NCBI RefSeq assembly: GCF_947500795.1
Contig: NZ_CANMTE010000001.1
Location: 62,001-126,000 of the forward strand
DNA from: an uncultured Gelidibacter sp.
GTDB taxonomy: Bacteria; Bacteroidota; Bacteroidia; Flavobacteriales; Flavobacteriaceae
Length of the DNA stretch: 64,000 bases
Direction: 5' to 3'
The notes beneath the pieces are model-generated. The model was not told the origin of the DNA and ran no database searches. It saw only the letters and a list, made by a program, of their open reading frames with translations. Shown here one piece after another: positions 27,961 through 36,626 of the stretch. Made by a program: the position numbers and the translations under genes. Every line of letters begins with the position of its first letter. Positions within the stretch are counted from its first letter, which is position 1.

Positions 27961-28320
27961 ATGTTACAGATAATCGAATTAAAAGAAAAAAATATTGTTG
28001 CAACAAAAGCTTCGGGCAAATTGAGAAAAGAAGATATAGAAAAAATCCATCCACTTATCCACGCCATACTGGACAAAGGAATGAAAGTCCGGTGGTATTT
28101 TGAGATGGTCAACTTTACAGGTTGGGATTTACCTGGTTTATGGGAAGACCTAAAAATGGACACAGCCCACGCCACGGACTATGAAAAAATAGCAATGGTA
28201 GGAGATAAAAAATGGCAGAATTGGATAACCCAATTTATGAAGCCTTTTACCAATGCCGATATTAAGTATTTCAATATAGACCAAAAGGAAGATGCCAAAA
28301 ATTGGATTGAGAGCCAGTAA
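27961..28320 (+). CDS. SpoIIAA-like (STAS-fold) protein, second copy
   Basis: Protein of 119 residues, paralogue of the gene at 23019: shared elements include the WYFEMVNFTGWDLPGLW / WYIEMENFEGWTAEAHW segment, the VGDKKWQNWIT / VGSVKWQEQFT segment and the DAKNWIES / DAKEWIK end. Cytoplasmic, no membrane segment. Each copy stands next to one half of the metal cargo. Membrane or lipid-ligand binding is known for the fold, but no target is known here. Confidence 0.75.
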   Translation: MLQIIELKEKNIVATKASGKLRKEDIEKIHPLIHAILDKGMKVRWYFEMVNFTGWDLPGLWEDLKMDTAHATDYEKIAMVGDKKWQNWITQFMKPFTNADIKYFNIDQKEDAKNWIESQ

Positions 28321-28344
28321 GCTTACTTCCGTAAAAGACAGACG

Positions 28345-28614
28345 ATGAATAAAAAAAGCATTCTTATTACCATTTTAATTGGGTTTGCCATAGGTGTTTT
28401 TATCCTTCAACCTTTTGGGATAACAATTTTCACGTTTAGCAGCCAGAATTACGAAATCAATTGATGGCAATATTTAATAAATAATTTCATTGAAATTTTA
28501 AATATCAACAATGGGAATCAAATTTTTGAGAACACTCTGTTTGGCTTATTAGGTGCAAGTGTTGCGCTAATTTATTATTTCGGTAAACGAGAAAAGGATA
28601 TAGATAACAAGTAG
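28345..28614 (+). pseudogene. Two-segment small membrane protein interrupted by in-frame TGA
   Basis: The frame starts at ATG 28345, meets TGA at 28462-28464 (codon 40) and continues open in the same frame to TAG at 28612-28614, 89 residues in all if read through. Both halves look protein-like: a first segment GFAIGVFILQPFGITIF and a second FGLLGASVALIYYFG followed by a charged tail. The codon after TGA is TGG (Trp), so TGA could be a changed TGG. A sequencing error or a short functional first half are other readings. I cannot tell which from one sequence. Confidence 0.6.
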
Positions 28615-28685
28615 CGGTAAATCGTTATAGGAATGAGCGAAATTTTTTATTTAAATAAGTTAAGTGAAAACTTAATTAATAGCAG

Positions 28686-28756
28686 GCAGCTTTTATGATG
28701 CTTTTTAAAGCAAAATGATTAATAGTATTAAAAGCAAAAGTAGAAGCTGCTTTTTT
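28686..28756 (+). terminator. Terminator-like hairpin with long loop
   Basis: Arms gcagctttta (28686-28695) and tagaagctgc (28741-28750, nine of ten pairs), a nested ctttttaaag hairpin and a T-run after the second arm. It would end the upstream half of the cargo transcript. Confidence 0.45.
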
Positions 28757-28773
28757 AAATTATACAAGTAAAG

Positions 28774-29325
28774 ATGCGCATTATGAATATTAAACATTGT
28801 TTTTTAATAATCTTGTTGGTTAGTTATTATAAGGTAAATGCCCAAAAAGTTTATACAACTGAAGAAGGTCATATTATGATGATGACTTTGGTTGATGATA
28901 AACCCATCAAGGCAGAAAGCCATAAATTGGCACTATATCTTGATTATGATTCCAAAGTGGTCAATGGTGTACTCGACCTTAAGACTTTATCAACATATAG
29001 TCCTAAAATCAATGCCCTTTTAGAACAGCGGGAAGACCCTTTAATACTTCGGTTTACTGGCACTATTCCATCACAGGATTTTTTATCAAAACGGCACGAC
29101 CCTATCAACTTTAATTGGCTGATAGATGTTACTTATCAAGGGAAATCCTTTAAATCACAATTTAAAGCAACCATTACCCATATAGAACAAGGAGTAAGTA
29201 TGTCCTGCCTGATAAGTGCAACCGGACAATTATTGGTTTCAAATACTGGTTTGGATTCCTTAATAGAGGGTATCGATGATACCATAGAGGTGCAGTTTGC
29301 CCAATTGGTGTTGAGATTGGAATGA
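28774..29325 (+). CDS. Hypothetical exported protein
   Basis: Protein of 183 residues with a signal peptide ending YKVNAQK, so it is periplasmic or secreted. The mature part is mostly beta and shows alternating hydrophobic residues like YceI-type or other small periplasmic binding folds (YLDYDSKVVNGVLDL, LRFTGTIPSQDF, SGLI-type segments), but I cannot name a family. Starts at 28774 or 28783 are possible. It lies 33 bases before the second ATPase gene, which suggests a role in periplasmic metal handling. This is inference. Confidence 0.65.
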   Translation: MRIMNIKHCFLIILLVSYYKVNAQKVYTTEEGHIMMMTLVDDKPIKAESHKLALYLDYDSKVVNGVLDLKTLSTYSPKINALLEQREDPLILRFTGTIPSQDFLSKRHDPINFNWLIDVTYQGKSFKSQFKATITHIEQGVSMSCLISATGQLLVSNTGLDSLIEGIDDTIEVQFAQLVLRLE

Positions 29326-29358
29326 CTGTGAATTTAAATAAAATTATAATTGATATAA

Positions 29359-31317
29359 ATGAAAAAAAAGAAACTGAATTTAAGAGATTTAAATAAAACT
29401 TCATCCGATAATCACAAGCGCAATGATGGCCACAACCATAGCAGTCCGGAAAGTATAGGGAAATTTAAAATTTATGTACCAGCAATTTTCAGCTTTGTAA
29501 TGCTGATTATTGGTATTGCGATGGATTATTTTGACGTAGCTTTTTTTAAAGATTGGATACGTATTGTCTGGTATGCAGTCGCATATCTTCCAGTAGGTTT
29601 TCCTGTGATAAAGGAAGGTTGGAACAGCATCAAAAATGGCGATTTCTTTACCGAGTTTTTATTGATGTCCATCGCAACCATAGGTGCATTCGCCATTGGC
29701 GAATATCCCGAAGGTGTGGCAGTAATGTTGTTTTATGCGGTAGGCGAATTGTTCCAAAGTGCCGCCGTTAAAAGAGCCAAGAGAAGCATCAAGGCATTAC
29801 TAGATGTAAGACCTAATGAAGCCTTGGTCTATAGGAACAACAATTATGTTTCTGTAAATCCCGAAATCGTTGCTATTGGCGAAAAAGTGCAAGTCCGTGT
29901 GGGCGAAAAAATTCCTTTGGATGGTATTTTATTGTCCGAAAAAGGCTCGTTCAATACCGCAGCATTAACGGGCGAAAGCAAACCTGACACCATTGCAAAA
30001 GGAGAAAAAGTATTTGCAGGAAGCATCAACCTTGATGGCGTTATTGAAATCGAAACCACCAAGGAATTTAAAGACAGTTCCATTGCCCGAATCCTTGATA
30101 TGGTCCAGAATGCCACGGCTCGTAAATCAAAAACCGAATTGTTCATTAGAAAATTTGCAAGAATCTATACACCTATTGTGGTATTCTTGGCGATTGGATT
30201 AACATTTTTGCCCTACTTTTTTGTGGATGATTATGTGTTTAACGATTGGTTATATAGAGCATTGATATTCTTGGTAATTTCCTGTCCGTGTGCCTTGGTT
30301 ATCTCTATTCCGTTGGGTTATTTTGGTGGATTGGGAGCAGCTTCAAAAAATGGAATTCTCTTTAAGGGAGCATCTTTTTTAGATGAAATGACAAGGATAA
30401 CCACAGTGGTAATGGACAAAACCGGAACCGTGACCAAAGGTGTTTTCAAAATCAAGGAAATAAAAACCATTGATTGGGATGAACCCGAATTTATGAAATA
30501 CCTAATGGCAATGGAAGAACAATCCACCCATCCCATTGCCAAGGCCATAATGGAATATAAAGCCGATGGCGAAGATTTTCAGGCAAAAGAAGTAACCGAA
30601 GTCGCGGGTAAAGGATTAAAAGGCAAAGTAAATGGCAAAACGGTCTTGGTAGGCAACAAAGCATTGATGACTTCAAATAATATCGAAGTTCCATCTGAAA
30701 CCGACAACATTGTAGAATCCATCGTAATGGTTTCCATTGATGGTAAATTCGCTGGCTATGTCATCATTGCAGACGAATTGAAAGAAGATGCCCACGAAGC
30801 CATCAAACAAATTAGAGAATCTGGAATTTCCAAAATCATAATGCTTTCCGGCGATAAGGATTCCATAACCCAACAAGTGGCAAAAGAAATGGGTATTGAT
30901 ACTGCAAAAGGCGGTTTGTTACCAGAAGATAAGCTCAACGAAGTTGAGCATTTGAAAAAACAATTTAATACTAAAGTAGCCTTTATAGGCGATGGCATCA
31001 ACGATGCACCGGTTTTGGCAGCGAGCGATGTTGGCATTGCAATGGGTGGTTTGGGCAGCGATGTGGCGATAGAGACCGCAGATGTAATCATCCAAACAGA
31101 CCAACCAAGTAAAATAGCTAGAGCCATAAAAATAGGACGTTCTACAAGACGCATCGTTTGGCAGAATATTGGGTTGGCCTTTGGTGTAAAAGCAGTGGTT
31201 TTGGTTTTGGGCGCAGGTGGTCTGGCAACGATGTGGGAAGCAGTTTTTGCCGATGTAGGCGTGGCCTTGTTAGCCATTCTGAATGCGGTTCGATTACAGA
31301 AGATGAATTGGAAATAG
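29359..31317 (+). CDS. P1B-2 type Zn/Cd/Pb ATPase (CPC motif)
   Basis: Metal-exporting P-type ATPase of 652 residues. No HMA domain; instead a short His-rich N-terminus (HKRNDGHNHSS). C309-P-C311 in membrane segment 4 and FADVGVALLAILNA in the last segment are the marks of ZntA/CadA-type zinc, cadmium and lead pumps. D353 in DKTGTVTKG is the phosphorylated residue and GDGINDAPVL the hinge. It differs from the P1B-4 ATPase upstream in both membrane motifs, so the island covers two metal classes. Confidence 0.93.
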   Translation: MKKKKLNLRDLNKTSSDNHKRNDGHNHSSPESIGKFKIYVPAIFSFVMLIIGIAMDYFDVAFFKDWIRIVWYAVAYLPVGFPVIKEGWNSIKNGDFFTEFLLMSIATIGAFAIGEYPEGVAVMLFYAVGELFQSAAVKRAKRSIKALLDVRPNEALVYRNNNYVSVNPEIVAIGEKVQVRVGEKIPLDGILLSEKGSFNTAALTGESKPDTIAKGEKVFAGSINLDGVIEIETTKEFKDSSIARILDMVQNATARKSKTELFIRKFARIYTPIVVFLAIGLTFLPYFFVDDYVFNDWLYRALIFLVISCPCALVISIPLGYFGGLGAASKNGILFKGASFLDEMTRITTVVMDKTGTVTKGVFKIKEIKTIDWDEPEFMKYLMAMEEQSTHPIAKAIMEYKADGEDFQAKEVTEVAGKGLKGKVNGKTVLVGNKALMTSNNIEVPSETDNIVESIVMVSIDGKFAGYVIIADELKEDAHEAIKQIRESGISKIIMLSGDKDSITQQVAKEMGIDTAKGGLLPEDKLNEVEHLKKQFNTKVAFIGDGINDAPVLAASDVGIAMGGLGSDVAIETADVIIQTDQPSKIARAIKIGRSTRRIVWQNIGLAFGVKAVVLVLGAGGLATMWEAVFADVGVALLAILNAVRLQKMNWK

Positions 31318-31326
31318 TATAAAAGA

Positions 31327-31494
31327 ATGTCTCAAAAAAGAAGAAATAGAAGAAACAAAAAAAATCGGAAATCATCGAATACCGACATCACAAAAAGAGA
31401 TAAGGTCAAAGGTATTCTTATGATAATCCTTATGGTAATAGCCGCATTTCTGCTTTATTTTTTTGTGCTAAAAGGAAATATTCATAAGCATTAA
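31327..31494 (+). CDS. Very small membrane protein with Arg/Asn-rich start, copy 1
   Basis: Protein of 55 residues: MSQKRRNRRNKK start, a charged stretch to residue 28, then one hydrophobic segment (LMIILMVIAAFLLYFFVL) and a short GNIHKH tail. Starts 9 bases after the ATPase stop. A paralogue follows at 31584. With a positive N-terminus it should sit N-in. It could be a small regulator of the ATPase. Confidence 0.6.
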   Translation: MSQKRRNRRNKKNRKSSNTDITKRDKVKGILMIILMVIAAFLLYFFVLKGNIHKH

Positions 31495-31583
31495 TGAATT
31501 AAGATAATAAAATATTCCAAGTGGTTTGTGTGGCTACAAAAATTGAAGTGGAAATGATTGATATATAGTAAAAATGATATTCT

Positions 31584-31757
31584 ATGTCGGAAAATAGACG
31601 GAATAGACGAAATAAAAAAAGCAATAAAGTACCCTCTGTAAAAAATAGTATTACCAAAAAAGATAAAATAATTTGGATTAGTATTCTAATCGTTGTTATT
31701 GTGTTAATCTTCTTTGTACTGTTCTTGCAATTCCTAAAGTACTTTATATCTATTTAA
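31584..31757 (+). CDS. Very small membrane protein with Arg/Asn-rich start, copy 2
   Basis: Protein of 57 residues: MSENRRNRRNKKSN start, a TKKDKI stretch, then one hydrophobic segment (WISILIVVIVLIFFVLFLQF). It shares the RRNRRNKK core and the T-K-x-D-K block with the upstream protein. Tandem copies show that the reading frames are kept by selection, so they are likely real. Confidence 0.6.
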   Translation: MSENRRNRRNKKSNKVPSVKNSITKKDKIIWISILIVVIVLIFFVLFLQFLKYFISI

Positions 31758-31823
31758 TTAATTACAATTTTAAATGCAACGTTATTGCAGAAGATTAAGT
31801 GAAAATAATGATACCCAGAATGA

Positions 31824-32321
31824 ATGACGACAAATTACGACGATATATTAAAAAAATTAGACAATAAATTAGATATTCTTGAAATAGAAGAACAAGATAT
31901 TTTACTCAAAGCTGAAAAAGGGATTAAACTTGCAAAACAGACCCTTAAATCAGTTAGAAGTATCGTAGTTGATTATGAATTTGAAACCAAATTAGAGGAA
32001 ATTCATTTCTTTAAATGTACTAAACCAAAAATTTATAGCAAACTTATTTATTACGTAAAATTATTTAACATTGAAAGTAAAAGACCCAGGGGAAGCAATA
32101 AATCGCAAGTAAAGTATTTGAACAATTATATTGAGAAACTTCAAACCTACTTTAACGACAATCTTGATTTTTACCATTATTACCGCAGGGAAGCTACTGT
32201 ATTTGATGAGCAATATTTTTTAAGAGGCAAGGCAGATATTCGGTTGTTCCCAGACTCATTTCACTTTTTTGTTGATGAAGAATTTGCAACAAGCCACGAT
32301 AGTACCGTGGCCTCAATTTAG
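31824..32321 (+). pseudogene. rteC: RteC family protein, C-terminally truncated
   Basis: RteC is a regulator of excision and transfer in Bacteroides conjugative transposons. The 165-residue frame matches the N-terminal and middle parts: EIHFFKCTKPKIYSKLIYYV, then LDFYHYYRREATVFDEQYFLRGKADIRLFPDS. Family members are around 280 residues long, so about 110 residues are missing. The frame ends where traM sequence begins (about 32300), which shows a deletion junction. Activity is doubtful. It is now the first gene after the metal cargo on this side. Confidence 0.75.
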
Positions 32322-32746
32322 ATGGCACACAAACAGTTAAAACCAATTATCGCTTACAAATGCGGTTGATAAAAGATGCTACCATTTATGGACAACGCTA
32401 TTCCAAGAATACGCCTATTTATGGATTTGTCAATTTTAAACCCAATCGCACCATCATAGACATTGAGAATATCAATCATCAACCAGTAAAATTGAAAGCC
32501 TATGATTTTCAGGATGGTAGCGAAGGCATTTATGTTGAAAACAGTTTTAGAGCAGAAGTTACCAATGAAATTGTTGGCGATATGGTGGACGACATTAATA
32601 TTACTGGTGTTCCGCAAGTAAGCGGTTTCAAGAAAATATTCCAACGTAACCATAAAAACGTAAAGGTTACGATAACCGATAATTACAAACTCATTTTAAG
32701 ACTTCCTAAAACAAAATATCAAGGAAAGCCCATAATGGGCAATTAA
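32303..32746 (+). pseudogene. traM: TraM conjugative transposon protein, C-terminal third only
   Basis: The frame is open from 32303 (just after a stop) to 32746; the first ATG is at 32360. It encodes LRL-type and IYGQ elements: TVKTNYRLQMRLIKDATIYGQRYSKN-, then IYGFVNFKPNR and a PKTK end, as in the C-terminal beta domain of TraM, which forms the periplasmic core of the mating channel. The N-terminal membrane part and helical linker are missing. A short product may be made, but would lack an anchor. This is a remnant of the lost tra operon. Confidence 0.75.
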
Positions 32747-32759
32747 TAAACTCACTCTT

Positions 32760-33560
32760 ATGAAAACATATATCACATTACTGTTATTGATTTGTTCAAT
32801 GTCAATTTCAGCACAGCAACCCCTTGACACTATTTACGCCAACGACCAGAAAAACGTTGCCCTGTTTTTTCCAAACCCTATTCGACAAGGAATTACAGGA
32901 GCTTCCAATTTTGTATTCACCTATAATCGTGAGAAAGAGCAGTATTTCGGTTTGTTACAGGCGAAGCCTGGAACAGAAAGCAACCTATTGACCGTTACAA
33001 GTGATGGTCGCGTTTATTCTTATATTTTGAAATATTCTGAAAAACTTCCAGAACTGAATTATTTTATCAATGAAAATGAAAGCATTGGCAGTGAACTTCC
33101 GGAAAAGATTAAGCAGAAGCCAGAAGTTAAACCGTTGAACGAATATGCAAATAGAATAACACATTTTCAAAAATTCAGCGAGTATTTATTAAAATCCAAC
33201 TTTGAGCGTATTGAAACCAAACGCAAAAAAGGAATTAAAGTCCAATTACAAAAAATAGCGTATGATGCTTCTGAAGTGTATTTGGTTATAGAGGTCAAGA
33301 ACAGGTCTGGAATCGATTTTGAAATTGACTACATTAAAGTTTATAGAACCAACGGAAACAAAAAGCGTAAAGCCTCTTACCAAAGATTACAACAAGAAGT
33401 TATTTACAAACACAAAATGCCATATTCCATTACTGATGGAGAAAGTCAATGCTTTGTGTATGTAGTTCCAAAGTTTGTTTTAGGCGACAACGAAAAGTTA
33501 ATGCTGGAGCTGAAGGAGCTAAAAGGGAGCAGAAAAATGATTTTGGAAACCAAAATTTAA
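32760..33560 (+). CDS. traN: TraN-like conjugative transposon protein (DUF4138)
   Basis: Secreted protein of 266 residues that belongs to the mating channel (a VirB9-like role). Signal peptide ends SISAQQ; a first beta part (TIYANDQKNVALFFPNPIRQGITG) and a second one (KIAYDASEVYLVIEVKNRSGIDFEIDYIKV) match TraN of Bacteroides elements. It lies 13 bases after the traM fragment as in full tra operons (order M-N). It is complete while all other channel genes are lost, so it is a leftover that may be non-functional alone. Confidence 0.85.
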   Translation: MKTYITLLLLICSMSISAQQPLDTIYANDQKNVALFFPNPIRQGITGASNFVFTYNREKEQYFGLLQAKPGTESNLLTVTSDGRVYSYILKYSEKLPELNYFINENESIGSELPEKIKQKPEVKPLNEYANRITHFQKFSEYLLKSNFERIETKRKKGIKVQLQKIAYDASEVYLVIEVKNRSGIDFEIDYIKVYRTNGNKKRKASYQRLQQEVIYKHKMPYSITDGESQCFVYVVPKFVLGDNEKLMLELKELKGSRKMILETKI

Positions 33561-33585
33561 GAGGTGTTTATCACCTCTTTTTTTT
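33561..33585 (+). terminator. Rho-independent terminator after traN
   Basis: Stem gaggtg / cacctc (loop tttat) directly after the traN stop codon, followed by eight T. In a full element traO would follow here, so this terminator marks the right junction of the remnant. Confidence 0.8.
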
Positions 33586-33598
33586 GTGATTAAAAAAG

Positions 33599-33621
33599 TA
33601 TCTTTGTTATAAATATAACAA
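33599..33621 (+). promoter_or_regulatory. Promoter of the CDF gene with overlapping palindrome
   Basis: -7 box tatctttg at 33599-33606 (TAnnTTTG type). The perfect inverted repeat ttgttat-aaat-ataacaa (33604-33621) overlaps it and the expected transcription start. A repressor bound there would block initiation. The regulator cannot be named; the two island Fur proteins are candidates. Confidence 0.6.
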
Positions 33622-33644
33622 ATTTATTGACAACTAAAATTAGA

Positions 33645-34511
33645 ATGAATAACGAACAAACCGCAATACGAACAACTTATTTCAGCATAATTGGGAATAC
33701 TGCTTTAGCCTTAATTAAAGGACTTGCGGGATTTTTTGGAAATTCTTATGCTTTAATTGCAGATGCGATTGAATCGACAACGGATATTTTTGCTTCATTT
33801 TTAGTTTTATTAGGTTTTAAATATGCAAAACGACCAGCGGACGAAAATCATCCCTATGGACACGGCAAAATTGAGCCATTAATTACCTTTGGAGTTGTTA
33901 CATTCCTTGTTGTTTCTGCCACAATAATCGCCTATGAAAGTATTCAAAACATTCAAACACCTCATAAAATCCCGAAATCTTGGACTTTGATTGTGCTAGG
34001 TCTAATAATAGCTTGGAAAGAAATCTCATTTCAAATTGTAATTAAAAAAAGTAAACAAACAAATAGTTCATCATTAAAAGCAGATGCTTGGCATCATAGA
34101 AGTGATGCCATAACTTCGGTAATGGCCTTTATCGGTATTTCGATAGCAATCATATATGGAAAAGGTTATGAAACAGCAGATGATTGGGCTGCCTTATTCG
34201 CTTCTGGATTCATTTTATATAATAGTTATTTAATATTACGTCCAGCTTTAGGAGAAGTTATGGACGAACAACTTTATGACGAACTGATAATTGAAATTAG
34301 AGAAAAATCAACAGAAGTTCAAGGTGTTTTAGGAACAGAGAAATGTTTTATTAGAAAATCCGGAATGAAATTCCACGTGGATTTACACGCAATTGTGAAT
34401 AATGAAATTTCGGTAAAATCTGGTCACGACATTGCTCATAAGTTAAAAGACCATTTACAAAAAGAAATACCGAATTTAGGACACATACTAATTCATATTG
34501 AACCGAATTAA
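33645..34511 (+). CDS. Cation diffusion facilitator (CDF) metal transporter
   Basis: Inner-membrane metal/proton antiporter of 288 residues. ATG at 33645 is used; an upstream TTG is possible. Six membrane segments with metal ligands in ALIADAIES-TTDIFAS (segment 2) and in DAWHHRSDAITS (segment 5) are visible, and a C-terminal cytoplasmic domain with GHDIAHKLKD follows. Both H-D pairs suggest Zn or Cd. It has its own palindromic promoter and is not part of the main cargo, so it may have joined separately. It faces the ORF6N gene tail to tail. Confidence 0.88.
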   Translation: MNNEQTAIRTTYFSIIGNTALALIKGLAGFFGNSYALIADAIESTTDIFASFLVLLGFKYAKRPADENHPYGHGKIEPLITFGVVTFLVVSATIIAYESIQNIQTPHKIPKSWTLIVLGLIIAWKEISFQIVIKKSKQTNSSSLKADAWHHRSDAITSVMAFIGISIAIIYGKGYETADDWAALFASGFILYNSYLILRPALGEVMDEQLYDELIIEIREKSTEVQGVLGTEKCFIRKSGMKFHVDLHAIVNNEISVKSGHDIAHKLKDHLQKEIPNLGHILIHIEPN

Positions 34512-34564
34512 TAAAAGCAATATATTCATAAAAATTGTCTATTCTGATAAGCAAAGAAAAGTTA

Positions 34565-35086
34565 CTAATCTTTCCTATCCGTTTTAAAACCAATTCGTTC
34601 CCTGTTATGCTGTTCAATCTGTACCTTGTCCTTTTGCAGTAAATAATTCAAAGCCTGATGAATGTCCTTAAATTTGATATTCATTTCTTTTTCAAGTTGG
34701 GCTATATGTTCTTTAAGGTTGCTATAATCTGTAAGATGCTGCCGTAACGCTACAAATGCACGCATAATAGATATATTTACGTCAATGGCCTTGTCGCTGT
34801 TAAGTACGCTAGAAAGCATTGCCACGCCCTGTTCGGTAAAGGCAAACGGAGTGGCAGGACTAAATTTAATGTTCTCTGGAAGGTTGTCACAATTTGTGAT
34901 AACCTCTTTCCACTCATCTTTTGAAAGCTGAAACATAAAATCATCGGGGAAACGTTTAAGATTACGTCTAACCGCTTGTTTTAGTACTCTAGTTTCTACT
35001 TCATAGAGTTCAGCAAGGTCAAAATCAAGAATAACTTTGTTTCCTTGAATATTATGGATTTTATTTTTTATTATAGATAGTTCCAT
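34565..35086 (-). CDS. ORF6N domain protein
   Basis: Protein of 173 residues. The N-terminal ORF6N domain (NKVILDFDLAELYEVETRVLKQAVRRNLKRFPDDFMFQL, residues about 15-95) is found in phage antirepressors and mobile-element regulators, and the C-terminal 60 residues form a coiled coil (LKEHIAQLEKEMNIKFKDIHQAL). It is 21 bases downstream of the integrase gene in the same direction, so they share a transcript. It may control excision. Function is inferred from position. Confidence 0.85.
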   Translation of the reverse strand: MELSIIKNKIHNIQGNKVILDFDLAELYEVETRVLKQAVRRNLKRFPDDFMFQLSKDEWKEVITNCDNLPENIKFSPATPFAFTEQGVAMLSSVLNSDKAIDVNISIMRAFVALRQHLTDYSNLKEHIAQLEKEMNIKFKDIHQALNYLLQKDKVQIEQHNRERIGFKTDRKD

Positions 35087-35107
35087 TGTATTTTTAATTA
35101 ACTGGAA

Positions 35108-36373
35108 TTATGAATTTTGAGAAACCACTTTAGAGATAGATTCATTTTCTATCTCATTGAATTGAGCCCTTAATTTTTGCATATCATCACTTACTTTACG
35201 TTCAATGACTTTAGCATAAATTTGGGTTGTAGATATTCGGGAGTGACCCAACAATTTTGAAACCGTCTCAATGGGCATACCATTACTTAATGTAACCGTT
35301 GTAGCAAATGTATGTCGGGCAATGTGGAAAGTAAGGTTCTTTTTAATACCACAAACATCAGCAATTTCCTTTAAATAAGAATTTAGTTTTTGATTTGAGA
35401 TTTTAGGAAATATACTTCCTTGTGATATTGATTTACGGTTGCTCTTGTATTTTTCAACAATTTGCATCGCCTTTGGCAACAAAGGTATTCGTATGGGCTT
35501 TGTCGTCTTTTCCCGTTTGTAATAAATCCAAAGTTCGCCATCGATGCCAATACAGATATTATCCGCAGTTAAATGGATGACATCGATATAACTTAAACTG
35601 GTATAGCAACTAAAAACAAACAAATCCTTTACCAATTCCAATCTTGGAATGCTAAATTGTTTATTTTCTATCTCTTGAAGCTCTTCGAGACTTAAAAAGC
35701 CTCTTTCGTTTTTAATGAATTTAGATTTGAAATTGATAAATGGGTCGCGTTGAATCCAACCCAATTTAAACGATAAATTTATCATCTTTCTAAAACGCTC
35801 GATATGCTTCATTACGGTATTGTTGCCCATTGGCTTTTGATGGTCTTCTGGTATGTAGTCCCGGAGATATTTCTCAAACTTTATGATAAAGTGATAATCA
35901 AGTTCCCGTAAATAAAGGTCTGTGGTCTTATAGGATTTCGATAAAAATTTGGAGATATAACTCTGTGTAGTGTAATAATTTTTTTGTGTTCCCCACTTTA
36001 ATTTGTTTACCATATCTTCATTATGGTAATTGATAATATCTGTAATGGAACGATTATTTTCGTCATTACCGAAATATCGAGCCTTAACGACCTGTGCGGT
36101 AATCAATTTATGCTCATTCATTAAATCGCGATAACATTTAAACAGATGATTGTAAGTTTCATCTAAATAACTGTTTAGAATTCTTGATTTCTGATTTGTT
36201 CCCCGAGCTCTGTTTTTATGGACATCCCAATCAGACACTAAAACTTTTCGTTTTAGACTGATGGTAGCTCGCTTGCCATTTACCGTAATTCTTGCGTAAA
36301 TAGATGCTTGGTCATTTTTTGCCCTGGAGAAGTCCGCCCAGAACAAAATACTGAAGGTGGTAGATGTTTTCAT
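35108..36373 (-). CDS. Tyrosine site-specific integrase of the island
   Basis: Recombinase of 421 residues that would integrate and excise the island at tRNA-Pro. Parts: arm-binding domain (residues 1-90, SILFWADFSRAKNDQASIYARI), SAM-like core-binding domain (about 105-205) and catalytic domain with HIARHTFATTVTLS, LGHSRISTTQIYAKV (Tyr nucleophile). The first catalytic Arg position reads CYTSLSYIDV, without Arg there, a substitution also seen in this phylum. It lies 254 bases from the tRNA end, the usual place for such an enzyme. Confidence 0.92.
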   Translation of the reverse strand: MKTSTTFSILFWADFSRAKNDQASIYARITVNGKRATISLKRKVLVSDWDVHKNRARGTNQKSRILNSYLDETYNHLFKCYRDLMNEHKLITAQVVKARYFGNDENNRSITDIINYHNEDMVNKLKWGTQKNYYTTQSYISKFLSKSYKTTDLYLRELDYHFIIKFEKYLRDYIPEDHQKPMGNNTVMKHIERFRKMINLSFKLGWIQRDPFINFKSKFIKNERGFLSLEELQEIENKQFSIPRLELVKDLFVFSCYTSLSYIDVIHLTADNICIGIDGELWIYYKREKTTKPIRIPLLPKAMQIVEKYKSNRKSISQGSIFPKISNQKLNSYLKEIADVCGIKKNLTFHIARHTFATTVTLSNGMPIETVSKLLGHSRISTTQIYAKVIERKVSDDMQKLRAQFNEIENESISKVVSQNS

Positions 36374-36569
36374 TATTTCGTCTTTTAGTTAACAATAATT
36401 CGTTGTTATCAGACGAAAGTCAAATCACTTATAAAGATACATTTATTTATTGATTAGCAGACCGTTGGTCATAAATCTGGTCAACACTTTTTGAAATTTT
36501 AATTTGTTATCCGATTTGTTGACATTTTTAATCAAAACATATCAATTCTTATGATATTCTTAAAAACAG

Positions 36570-36603
36570 AAAAACCTGAAAATCATACGATTAACAGGTT
36601 TTT
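36570..36603 (-). terminator. Terminator supplied by the island for tRNA-Pro
   Basis: Stem aaaaacctg / caggttttt with an inner aatc / gatt stem; on the minus strand it is followed by tttttct. It lies 24 bases past the tRNA 3' end and replaces the native terminator, which has been moved to 8291-8334. Confidence 0.65.
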
Positions 36604-36626
36604 GTTATAGATTGATACTATAATTT

